From NCBI GenBank assembly GCA_964558465.1, contig CAZLEF010000039.1, positions 1 to 62,935 of the forward strand: a DNA stretch of 62,935 nt, written 5' to 3'. The notes beneath the pieces were generated by a model. It did not search any database. It was not told the DNA's origin and saw only the letters and a list, made by a program, of their open reading frames with translations. Positions within the stretch are counted from its first letter, which is position 1, and each line of letters begins with the position of its first letter. Origin of the DNA: JACJYC01 sp964558465 (GTDB lineage Bacteria; Bacteroidota; Bacteroidia; Chitinophagales; Saprospiraceae). Position numbers and translations under genes: made by a program. Positions 1 through 7,075 of this stretch are shown piece by piece.

Positions 1-1122
1 TGCCAACTGCACGTAGATGTCAAAATGCAATTGGGTGTAAACCACCGTAGACATGCCGAATTGTTCCATACCGCGGGAAAATGCCGAAAGGTCGATGCCT
101 GCTCTATAATAATAGCTGACCGTGATCCAGCCGATCACCAGACCGGGTATCAATGCGACCATCGCCAACAGTACGGTTTCGAGGACGATCATGCCGAATA
201 TCCGGAGTTTGTTCATGCCAATGGCCATGAGCATGCCGAGCTCTCGGTAGCGTTCCAGCACCGCCATCAGCATGGTATTGATGATGCCGAACAGGAGGGC
301 CAGCATGATAATGACCATAAAAATAGTGGCCGAGGTCTGGATCTGTCCTTCATACAACTGGAGGTCCGGTGAGATTTCCCGGTAGGTTTCCACCTTTAAA
401 TCCGGTAAAACGGCCTGTATGGCGGTTCTTTCTGTATCCAGCTGCCCCATATCTTTGAGGTATACTGCAATCTCGTGGGCAAGGTCTTCGGAACCCAGCA
501 GGCGGTTGAGGTCGTCGCGCAGGACAAATACTGCGCCTTCGTCAAATGGGGTGTTCCCGGTGGAGTAGAGGCCGGCTATCCGGAACGCGCCCGCTGTAAT
601 GTCGCCGTTCAGGTCCTGAAAGGTGAGCACCACTTTGGATCGCAGTTTTAAGCCCAGCTTTTCCGACAATCGCCGGCTGACCAGGATGGGGTTTTTACCG
701 GATTCTTCAAAGTAGGTCCCTTCCAGAATCTTCTCCGGCAAATGGGTTACCATTGCTTCAGAACCCGGATCGACGCCACGGATCTGGATGCCCCGCGCGC
801 CCTGGCCGGTTGACAACATGCCGTTGACCAGTGTCCGCGGTGTCGCCCCTTTTATTGACGCCATGCCCCGGAGGCGGTCCAGCTTTTCCTGTGTTCCCTG
901 GAAATGGTATTTGAGTTCCTGATCGCGGGTGAAACCTTCGACATGGGCCTGCATATGGGAAACACTGTTCTCAATAGCCCCGTCTATATAACTTTGAACC
1001 ATTCCGACCGTAAAACTGATCATGAAAACAAGGGCCCAGATGCCCAGGACAATGGCGCCAATCACGACCAGGCTCCGGGTCCGGCTCCGCCAGATGTTTC
1101 GCCATGCGATGGTTAGTAGCAT
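1..1122 (-). CDS. FtsX-family ABC transporter permease (3' part cut by window edge)
   Basis: About 374 codons are present and the frame stays open through position 1. Reading leftward from the ATG at 1122, the protein starts MLLTIAWRNIWRSRTRSL, the usual cytoplasmic entry of MacB/LolC-type permeases, followed by a membrane segment near residues 18-42. A periplasmic domain follows to about residue 260, then two membrane segments near 264-285 and 304-330 that bracket the family motif ERYRELGMLMAIGM. The last membrane helix lies outside the window. It is the distal of two permeases downstream of a TetR gene and a LolA-like gene, so it probably forms one half of an ABC pump or lipoprotein-release system with the permease at 1230-2456. 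No ATPase gene is visible; one would be expected just left of the window. Substrate unknown. Confidence 0.85.
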   Translation of the reverse strand, partial: MLLTIAWRNIWRSRTRSLVVIGAIVLGIWALVFMISFTVGMVQSYIDGAIENSVSHMQAHVEGFTRDQELKYHFQGTQEKLDRLRGMASIKGATPRTLVNGMLSTGQGARGIQIRGVDPGSEAMVTHLPEKILEGTYFEESGKNPILVSRRLSEKLGLKLRSKVVLTFQDLNGDITAGAFRIAGLYSTGNTPFDEGAVFVLRDDLNRLLGSEDLAHEIAVYLKDMGQLDTERTAIQAVLPDLKVETYREISPDLQLYEGQIQTSATIFMVIIMLALLFGIINTMLMAVLERYRELGMLMAIGMNKLRIFGMIVLETVLLAMVALIPGLVIGWITVSYYYRAGIDLSAFSRGMEQFGMSTVVYTQLHFDIYVQLA

Positions 1123-1131
1123 TTTTATATT

Positions 1132-1182
1132 TATTGATGCGATTGATGCGATTGATACGATTGATGCGATTGATGCGATTGA
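1132..1182. repeat. 9-bp tandem array, unit ATTGATGCG
   Basis: About five and a half copies of ATTGATGCG, with one T-to-A variant unit, lie 10 bp upstream of the second permease start. They fill the gap between two genes of what looks like one operon. The same unit recurs at 45469-45787. Confidence 0.9.
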
Positions 1183-1229
1183 CCAATAATCGAAGCATTC
1201 GTTCCAATTGAGTCAATCGATTCAATTCA

Positions 1230-2456
1230 TTAAGCATGCATCGCCTCCACAGGCTTCAACCGGTGGATTACCCAAAGGGGATAAAGCGCCAGGATGCTGG
1301 TAATCAAAAAAATCGTCAGGGCCTGGCCGACAAAAATAACCGGATCCAGGATGGTCGGCAAAATGGGTTCCATGCCAAATTTTTCATAAGTTTTTACCAT
1401 TTCCTCACCCATGGCGGCCATATTGATCGGGTGGCGTTGAAAATACAACACCAATGGAAAGGCCAGAGCTATGCCGGCCAATGTTCCCAGGAATCCCATC
1501 ATCACAATTTCCAGCCAGACGACCAGGGTAAGTTGAACCCTTTTCATCCCGATGGCGATCAACACGCCAAATTCGTATTGGCGCTCGCGGGTCATCATCA
1601 GAATGGCGCCGAAGATGCCGAAGGCGATGATCAGGTAAAGCACCCAAAGCACCAGTTTGTTGCTGGCCGCGTCCAGTTCGCGGGCCTCCACAAGGTCGGG
1701 GATCATTTGTTCCCAACTCATGATCTCGTACCGGCTGGTATCCAGGTTTTGACGGAGGTCCTTGACCGCAACCACGGTTTCATCCTTGTTGGCGATGTGC
1801 AGGGCGGCGGTCGTGACCATGCCTTCAGCCGCAAAAAAATACTGTGCGTCGGGCAGCGGAAGGTAAACCATCCGTTTGTTCAGCTCCGGCGAACCAAAAC
1901 GCAGAATGCCCGTCACCGGGTATTTTCCAGCTGCGTTTGCGCCGTGGTAACCCTGGCTGATCAGCACTAGCGTATCGCCCAGATCCATGCCCAACTGCCG
2001 GATCACGCCTTCTGCAATCAAGACGCCTTTGGCGTCCCCATCCCAGTATGTTCCTTTAACGATTTTGGCGGGAAGCCCGGTCAGATCGGCCTCTGCATCC
2101 GGATGGGCGCCCACCAGGAGTACGCCGGTCGTTTGTTCTCCGTAAGAAGCCAGGGCAAACGACTCGATCCTGGGCGCTACGCCGTGAACGCCGGAGGCGG
2201 CTGCAATTTTCTGACGCAACGCTTCATCGAGTTGAAAGGACCGGTCCAGCGACTGGTCTTCCCAATAACCCGCTGCATGTACCTGGGCGTAACCATAGTA
2301 AAAATTGACCACGTTGTTGAGCATATGGTTCCAGGCGCCTACCTGAAGGGATTGCATGAAGGTGGCAAAAAATACCGCAAACATGACCGAGGCGGCCGTG
2401 ATCAGGGTCCGTCGTTTGTTGCGCCAGAGGTTGCGGAAGGCTAATGTCAAGATCAT
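1230..2456 (-). CDS. FtsX-family ABC transporter permease
   Basis: 408 residues when started at the ATG at 2456 (MILTLAFRNLWRNKRRTL). A longer in-frame start at 2522 would translate only the AGTTGGC repeat and is rejected. The protein has one N-terminal membrane helix (about 18-36), a MacB-like periplasmic domain, and three C-terminal helices around the motif ERQYEFGVLIAIGMKR. It ends in VIHRLKPVEAMHA, typical of this family. It shares orientation with the LolA-like gene upstream and the second permease downstream, which suggests a heterodimeric permease for an envelope ABC system that moves lipoproteins or lipids. The exact substrate cannot be read from sequence. Confidence 0.88.
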   Translation of the reverse strand: MILTLAFRNLWRNKRRTLITAASVMFAVFFATFMQSLQVGAWNHMLNNVVNFYYGYAQVHAAGYWEDQSLDRSFQLDEALRQKIAAASGVHGVAPRIESFALASYGEQTTGVLLVGAHPDAEADLTGLPAKIVKGTYWDGDAKGVLIAEGVIRQLGMDLGDTLVLISQGYHGANAAGKYPVTGILRFGSPELNKRMVYLPLPDAQYFFAAEGMVTTAALHIANKDETVVAVKDLRQNLDTSRYEIMSWEQMIPDLVEARELDAASNKLVLWVLYLIIAFGIFGAILMMTRERQYEFGVLIAIGMKRVQLTLVVWLEIVMMGFLGTLAGIALAFPLVLYFQRHPINMAAMGEEMVKTYEKFGMEPILPTILDPVIFVGQALTIFLITSILALYPLWVIHRLKPVEAMHA

Positions 2457-2458
2457 CT

Positions 2459-2523
2459 TTTTTAGTTGGCAGTCAGCAGTTGGCAGTTGGCAGACTGTGG
2501 ACTGCCGACTGTCAACTGCCAAC
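2459..2523. repeat. AGTTGGC-type repeat between genes
   Basis: Short degenerate repeats of AGTTGGC and CAGTTGGCAGT with a partly inverted second half fill the gap between the LolA-like gene and the permease. Related sequence recurs at 25226-25272 and 33470-33500. It can be read through in frame from the permease, which creates a false longer start. Confidence 0.75.
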
Positions 2524-3270
2524 TTATTTAACCCGTTTCATATTCTGCACCGAAAAGTACCCCTCCTCCAGTTTCTGGTCGAAATTGAGGGTGAGGTATT
2601 CCACGACGGTTTTTTGCCCCGGTTTATCTGCGGGGGTGATCTCCAGCACGGCGGGGAGCAATTTGCCGCCCAGTTTTTTGATGGATTTGCCAGTCATGCT
2701 GTTTACCAGATAACCGTCTTCGTCATAAAATTCGCCTTTCAATTGCATGTATTCTTCCTTGTCGATCCAGAGGGTCAGCTTACCCCAGACGACGGGCGCA
2801 TCGGGTTTGGGCGTCATTTCGATCTTCCAGGTGAGGCGGCCTTCCACGGTTTCTTCTCCGACGATCTTATGGGTGTAGTCCTCGACGATGGAGGATTGTT
2901 TGACCAGGTCGTCGTTGGTGAAGTCCGATCCCATCCAGCTTTGCAGCATCATGCTGGGCGGCAGTTTGATGGTACGGTCGATGGTCGGCTGCCAGTTCCA
3001 GAGCTCTTTGCCGCGTTTGAGGAAAGCGGCGCCTTTGTCGCGGGCGGGCGCGGTGATGAGCATCAGGGCCAGATCGTCGCCCTTGGTCCAGCTTTTCATT
3101 TGGATCTCACGCGTCCAGTCGGGACGTACAATGGTCATTTTCATCTCGCTGTAACTGCTCAGCCCCCGCAGTTTTTCATCCGACTTGCGGACGATATCCA
3201 CCGCGCTCTGCCCCATGACGCCCGTGGCGGCAAGAAGCAGAGCGGTGATTAAAAACGTTTGTCTTTTCAT
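2524..3270 (-). CDS. outer-membrane lipoprotein-sorting protein, LolA-like
   Basis: 248 residues with a clear signal peptide (about 1-20, MKRQTFLITALLLAATGVMG), so exported to the periplasm. The remainder matches the LolA-like outer-membrane lipoprotein-sorting family: an early helix with DIVRKSDEKLRG, then repeated beta-strands with WTREIQMKSW, the KELWNWQP segment and a C-terminal VEYLTLNFDQKLEEGYFSVQNMKRV. Proteins of this type sit beside FtsX permeases in Bacteroidota and probably receive a lipid or lipoprotein from the permease pair encoded next. It follows the TetR gene in the same direction after a repeat-filled gap of about 140 bp. Family assignment is firm; cargo is unknown. Confidence 0.85.
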   Translation of the reverse strand: MKRQTFLITALLLAATGVMGQSAVDIVRKSDEKLRGLSSYSEMKMTIVRPDWTREIQMKSWTKGDDLALMLITAPARDKGAAFLKRGKELWNWQPTIDRTIKLPPSMMLQSWMGSDFTNDDLVKQSSIVEDYTHKIVGEETVEGRLTWKIEMTPKPDAPVVWGKLTLWIDKEEYMQLKGEFYDEDGYLVNSMTGKSIKKLGGKLLPAVLEITPADKPGQKTVVEYLTLNFDQKLEEGYFSVQNMKRVK

Positions 3271-3303
3271 TGTATTTGTTTTTTGTAAACGGGAGATTTA
3301 ATA

Positions 3304-3420
3304 AATTGTTGATTTGTTGATGCGTTGATTTGTTGATTCGATGGAATCCAACCAATCGAATCAATCCAATCAATCCAATCAATCCAATCAATCCAATCAA
3401 TCCAATCAATCCAATCAATT
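3304..3420. repeat. compound tandem array: TTGTTGAT units, then inverted CCAATCAAT units
   Basis: TTGATTTG/TTGATGCG-type units (3304-3340) meet about seven copies of the 9-bp unit CCAATCAAT (3355-3420) in the opposite orientation, so the array changes both unit and direction. The 3' end runs into the TetR stop codon. Read on the minus strand it is open in more than one frame and gives a meaningless IDW peptide repeat. Confidence 0.92.
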
Positions 3421-4002
3421 CCTAAATCCTTCATACCGTTGCAAAACATACCCCACCATATCCTCCAGCGGATAATCCTTTTCCATGTTCATATATTGGA
3501 AAAAGATACCGTCTAACAACGCACCGTAGAAAAAGGTTTCCTTCACCGGGTCGGCGACACCCAAGTCGGTAAACAATTGGATCGTTTGCGTGATATAAGT
3601 CCGTCTTTTTCCCTCAACAACGGGTTCCAACCCCTTTAAAACATCGGGCTGAAACGCCAGTGAAGTCAGTAGTTTCCAATGTTCCAGATTGTGGCGGATC
3701 TGGTCCATCGCAGCAATCGTGGCCTTGCGGAGCTTTTCCAACGGAGGTTCCGAAGATTCCATGATCGGCCGCCACCAGGCTTCTCCCATTTCCATTTCCG
3801 CCGCCAGGATGGCGTGCAGTAAGGATTCTTTACTTTCAAAGTAGTTGTAAATCAAACCTTTGGACACGCCCGCCTCCGTTGCGATCTGGCTGATGGAAGT
3901 GCTCGCGTACCCTTTTCGGGTAAACAACTCGAGGGCAGTCTCCAGGATATTCTCCCGGCTCCGCTGTCGGATCGCTTCGAATTGTTCTTTTGTTTTCGGC
4001 AT
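3415..4002 (-). CDS. TetR/AcrR-family transcriptional regulator
   Basis: 195 residues. The N-terminal helix-turn-helix is clear at about residues 17-60 (ILETALELFTRKGYASTS, then GVSKGLIYNYFESKESLL). The C-terminal half is a helical ligand domain with no recognisable specificity. It is the first gene of the leftward lolA-like/permease operon, and its promoter overlaps a 20-bp palindrome (4014-4033) of the kind TetR proteins bind. I infer that it represses itself and the transport genes downstream until an unknown ligand appears. Confidence 0.9.
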   Translation of the reverse strand: MPKTKEQFEAIRQRSRENILETALELFTRKGYASTSISQIATEAGVSKGLIYNYFESKESLLHAILAAEMEMGEAWWRPIMESSEPPLEKLRKATIAAMDQIRHNLEHWKLLTSLAFQPDVLKGLEPVVEGKRRTYITQTIQLFTDLGVADPVKETFFYGALLDGIFFQYMNMEKDYPLEDMVGYVLQRYEGFRN

Positions 4003-4013
4003 AAAATCTTTTA

Positions 4014-4038
4014 TTGACCGAACGGTTGGTCAAAGATA
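4014..4038 (-). promoter_or_regulatory. tetR promoter -7 box overlapping a TetR-type operator
   Basis: TTGACC at 4014-4019 and GGTCAA at 4028-4033 form the arms of a near-palindrome around GAACGGTT, close to the classical GACCGnnCGGTC operator of AcrR/TetR proteins. On the minus strand TATCTTTG (4031-4038), the Bacteroidota -7 element TAnnTTTG, overlaps one arm. Transcription would start near 4024, inside the operator. This predicts autoregulation of the TetR gene at 3415-4002. Confidence 0.75.
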
Positions 4039-4213
4039 AATCAAATGCAGATACCGCGCAAGGGGAGGATGGATTTTCTCGATGAATGGTGGATTTTTTA
4101 CGACGAATGGGTGGAATTTTACCCGATTGGGCCTAGTACGGGGCGGGGGGCGATTAGTTCGATTGATTGGATCAGGCGGTTACCCCGCTGCGGCGTGGTC
4201 AGTTCCTCCATTG

Positions 4214-4244
4214 TTTGGATTGTTTGGTAAAAAACGTATATTTG
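4214..4244 (+). promoter_or_regulatory. Bacteroidota-type promoter for the Uma2 pair
   Basis: TTTG at 4214-4217 and TATATTTG at 4237-4244 are separated by 19 bp, a full match to the -33/-7 pattern of the primary Bacteroidota sigma factor. The start codon at 4273 follows about 22 bp beyond the expected transcription start. The rest of 4039-4213 holds no gene I can support, only short repeat-like GATTGATTGG words. Confidence 0.75.
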
Positions 4245-4272
4245 TGTTAAAGCAGAAACTGATCTAAATTAT

Positions 4273-4586
4273 ATGTCAACAAACAGAACAGCCGTTCAAA
4301 AAAGAAATACTGTTGCCGAAATAGTGCGGATCAGCCCTATTCTGTTAGATCGTTCGTTTTCGAAAAAAGAATTCCAGGAGATTTCAGGAAATTACCCCGA
4401 ATTGCAAATGGAACGGGAAACAGACGGTAAAATCAGGATTATGTCTCCGGTAAAAGCAGGTTCGGGAAGTCGTGAATCGAAGGTCATCCTGTTTCTGGGA
4501 ATCTGGTGGTTTCAAACCAGAAAGGCGAAAACATTTTACCCGGCATGGAACTGCCGCTGGATGAATTGAAAATTATATCTTCGTAA
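4273..4586 (+). pseudogene. Uma2-family endonuclease remnant with internal deletion and frame change
   Basis: The first 75 codons or so resemble the N-terminal half of Uma2 (DUF820) nucleases: FSKKEFQEISGNYPELQ, then ERETDGKIRIMSPV and the helix GSRESKVILFLGIW. In the intact family a central PD-(D/E)xK core should follow. Instead, near 4500, the sequence jumps to a second frame reading NQKGENILPGMELPLDELK and a stop at 4584-4586, which looks like a Uma2 C-terminus. The original frame stops at 4569. The catalytic centre is therefore missing: an internal deletion fused the two ends out of frame. It still has a good promoter and lies 16 bp before an intact homologue. Confidence 0.65.
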
Positions 4587-4602
4587 AAATAAAACCTGCA
4601 GC

Positions 4603-5229
4603 ATGGGCGGTCAATCCTCCAAAGACGAAGCCAAGGGGAAATCGTATGATCTTTCAACGCTCGTTTACGAGATGGATGAAGGACAGCCAATTTATTTCCA
4701 CGGCTTTAAAGAAGTTCTCTCAGGTACTAAAACGCAGGAGCAGATAATGGGAAGCAGTATTCTCCAATCCATCATTATTAAATTGGTGCAGGAATTTTTT
4801 GATGATCACTTTGGGAAGACTCATAAGGCACTTTCAAATGAAATCGGTATTCAATTTAAAAAACAATCCTGGAGAAATGCTGATATTGCCGTTTATTCGC
4901 TTAAAGAACTGAGCCGAAACCGAAAAAAGATTTCTGATAAATACGCTTCATTCCCTCCGGAAATGGTAGTTGAAATAGATACCAAAGCCGATTTTACCCC
5001 GGAAGCGAGCATGACAGCCTTTGCTTTGCGTAAAACCCAGCAATTGCTGGATTTTGGCCTCCATCAAGTGATTTGGATATTTACCGCCGATGAAAAATTT
5101 ATCCATGCCCAACCAGGAAAACGTTGGGAGATCGGGAATTGGAACGAAGATATTGAAATCAAACCCGGATTAGCCCTGAATATTGCCGGTTTGTTGGCCA
5201 ATTTTGAAAAGCAATTGGACGATTTGTAA
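4603..5229 (+). CDS. Uma2-family PD-(D/E)xK endonuclease-like protein
   Basis: 208 residues. The order of elements fits the Uma2/DUF820 fold: a helix that normally packs on the nuclease core (residues 50-70), the strand NADIAVY with the first acidic ligand, and PEMVVEIDTKADF with the second acidic residue. An AFALRKTQQLLDFG helix and the VIWIFTADEK strand follow. Uma2 proteins are a large, poorly understood family of restriction-endonuclease-fold proteins linked to mobile DNA. This copy looks complete but diverged, and the usual proline-aspartate before the core is replaced by NAD. It may be co-transcribed with the upstream remnant. Function uncertain. Confidence 0.7.
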   Translation: MGGQSSKDEAKGKSYDLSTLVYEMDEGQPIYFHGFKEVLSGTKTQEQIMGSSILQSIIIKLVQEFFDDHFGKTHKALSNEIGIQFKKQSWRNADIAVYSLKELSRNRKKISDKYASFPPEMVVEIDTKADFTPEASMTAFALRKTQQLLDFGLHQVIWIFTADEKFIHAQPGKRWEIGNWNEDIEIKPGLALNIAGLLANFEKQLDDL

Positions 5230-5246
5230 ATCCATCGCCTCCTCGC

Positions 5247-5351
5247 CCACGCCACAGGCGTGGCGCGGCACTCGATTCCTCGATTCCTCGATTCCTCGAT
5301 TCCTCGATTCCTCAAATCCTCAGTTCCTCAAATCCTCAGTTCCTCAAATCC
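5247..5351. repeat. CCACGCC hairpin followed by CGATTCCT/CAAATCCT/CAGTTCCT tandem array
   Basis: The 17-bp palindrome CCACGCCACAGGCGTGG (5247-5263) is followed by about five CGATTCCT units and then alternating CAAATCCT and CAGTTCCT units up to the stop codon of the next gene. One array contains three related 8-bp units in succession. Together they fill the gap between two convergent genes. Confidence 0.92.
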
Positions 5352-6665
5352 TCAGTTCCCCACCACCCACTTCAACACCCGGCTCCCCCCATCCGCCATC
5401 ACCTCCACCCAATACATCCCCGCAGGCCAGCCGCCCGTATCCAGTGAAATGTTGGACAGCCCAACGCTTTTCCGATCCAGAACCAGACCGCCCTGGCTAT
5501 TCCATACCCGCACCCGTTCAATCGGGTTGTCCGCTTCCAGGTTCAGGGTTTCTGTTCCCGGGTTTGGCCAGGCTTTGAAAGGGATTTGCGCCGGCGCAGC
5601 GGTTGCGGTGGTCAGGGTAAACACCTGATTGAGGCGTTCCCACAACTGATTGTCGAAAATGGAAGCCGCCGGCGCCCCGTCGAAGGCGCTTTCCCCGATC
5701 CGGACCACCACCCTGTTCCGGCTGGGGATCACGTAGATCCGCTGTTCGTTTTTGCCCATGGCGGCGAACATGTCTGATGGTGCGGCGGGTACGATGGCGC
5801 CGTTAAATACGTATTGCACCCCCGGCAACATGAAGGATGCCTTGCCGTTGAGCCACCAGAGGTAGCCGTAGGATTTGTTCAGGTCTTGCGAGGTATGGGT
5901 CATGGCGTCGAAATAGGCGGTATCCTGCATGATCCGGTCGTTGGCCCATTGGCCGCGGTTGAGGGTGAACAGGCCGAAACGGGCCATGTCCCTGGCGGTG
6001 CTGATATAGAGGGAATTATACCAGAAACCACCCATGCCGATCCGGTTACCCAGGCGCTGGCGGGTGTAAAGGGTGTAGTTCATGCCGGAAACCGTTTCCA
6101 GTACCTTCTCTATGATCCGGTAGGGCCCGTTGTGGTAAGCCCAGCGCGTACCGGCATCGGCCTTGTACTGAAAACATTCGGGGTCGAAACAACTGGTGGT
6201 TGAACCCGGCGATTCGAGGCTGTCGTCCAACCCGGTGGTCATGGAAATATGATTGCGGACGGTGATGAGGGCTTCCTTGTCGGGCGGGCACTCTGTCCAG
6301 CCCTGGCCGAGGTAATCCGCCGAAACGTCGTCGATGTCCAAAAGGCCGTCTTCCTGCGCCAGGCCGACCATCGTCCCCGTGAGGCTCTTGCCGGCGGAGG
6401 CCCAATACCAGAGCGAATCGCGCGTAAAGCTGCCGAAATAATGTTCGACGGCGATCTTGCCGTCCTGCAAAATGATAAAAGCCTTTGAATTTTTTTCATC
6501 CAGCCATGCCAACGTTTCGGTCAGGGCGGCTTCCTGCCAGCCGAGTTCGGCGGGGGAAACCGTTGCCCATTGCACGCCCGTCAGCGGAGGAAAATAAAGG
6601 GATTGCGCGTCAGCTACCGCAAAAAAAAATGCAAAAATCAGGGAAAGTGTTAAACGAATTGACAT
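5352..6665 (-). CDS. secreted serine hydrolase, class C beta-lactamase family, with T9SS sorting domain
   Basis: 437 residues. A signal peptide (about 1-20) leads into a beta-lactamase/transpeptidase-like domain with the SxxK nucleophile motif at Ser90-Lys93 (WASAGKSL) and the second-base motif YHN at 177-179. The tail, from about residue 355 (FKAWPNPGTETLNLE) to KWVVGN, is a type A T9SS C-terminal sorting domain, so the protein should be exported through SprA and anchored or released at the surface. Family members are esterases, D-aminopeptidases or carboxypeptidases, and the substrate is not predictable here. A 16-bp inverted repeat CCACAT-CAAA-ATGTGG lies upstream at 6717-6732. Confidence 0.88.
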   Translation of the reverse strand: MSIRLTLSLIFAFFFAVADAQSLYFPPLTGVQWATVSPAELGWQEAALTETLAWLDEKNSKAFIILQDGKIAVEHYFGSFTRDSLWYWASAGKSLTGTMVGLAQEDGLLDIDDVSADYLGQGWTECPPDKEALITVRNHISMTTGLDDSLESPGSTTSCFDPECFQYKADAGTRWAYHNGPYRIIEKVLETVSGMNYTLYTRQRLGNRIGMGGFWYNSLYISTARDMARFGLFTLNRGQWANDRIMQDTAYFDAMTHTSQDLNKSYGYLWWLNGKASFMLPGVQYVFNGAIVPAAPSDMFAAMGKNEQRIYVIPSRNRVVVRIGESAFDGAPAASIFDNQLWERLNQVFTLTTATAAPAQIPFKAWPNPGTETLNLEADNPIERVRVWNSQGGLVLDRKSVGLSNISLDTGGWPAGMYWVEVMADGGSRVLKWVVGN

Positions 6666-7075
6666 GGACTTTTAGGGTATAGACGCCACGGAACGGAGAA
6701 GGTTTAATCGGAACGACCACATCAAAATGTGGATGCGGGCCGGGCCCATTGCCCTTTACTTTGTAGATGAAAAGCTCAAAGTTCAAAGCTCACACCCCAA
6801 ACCCCAAACCCCAAACCATAAGAAAAACGTAAATCCAGTCCAGAAAAATGCAAATCCAGTCCAGCAGTTTTTTGGAGGAACCCCGGAAATTGCAGGATCG
6901 TTTTCCCCCGCTATCAGCAAACCAGTCATAATTCCTGGATTGACGTATTGTCCGTTTTCAGGTATTTCAATCTAGCGTCCTTTCATTTTATGCCCGCCGC
7001 CAGGGAATGGCCCTGTCCGGCAAGGGATATCTATGCCAGGTACGCTGCACTTTATCAACCATAAAATCTTTAACC
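6666..7075. other. 410-bp divergent intergenic region
   Basis: It lies between the divergent hydrolase and the giant secreted protein. It contains short direct repeats near 6785-6865 (ACCCCAAA units, then two copies of AATCCAGTCCAG) and the small inverted repeat at 6717-6732. No ORF with convincing coding character, tRNA or full -33/-7 promoter was recognised. An in-frame upstream ATG at 7007 would add 23 residues before a good signal peptide and is not used. Confidence 0.6.

Noticed and set aside
971..1237. Minus-strand ORF between the two permeases
   Set aside because: It translates the ATTGATGCG array and then a wrong frame of the second permease.
3267..3449. Small ORF encoding an IDW repeat peptide
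   Set aside because: It consists of the CCAATCAAT tandem array only. Several frames of such arrays are open because the 9-bp unit contains no stop.
4045..4272. Short ORFs between the TetR gene and the Uma2 remnant
   Set aside because: Two overlapping frames of about 60 codons have no start signal, no hydrophobic or domain pattern, and include the promoter of the next gene.
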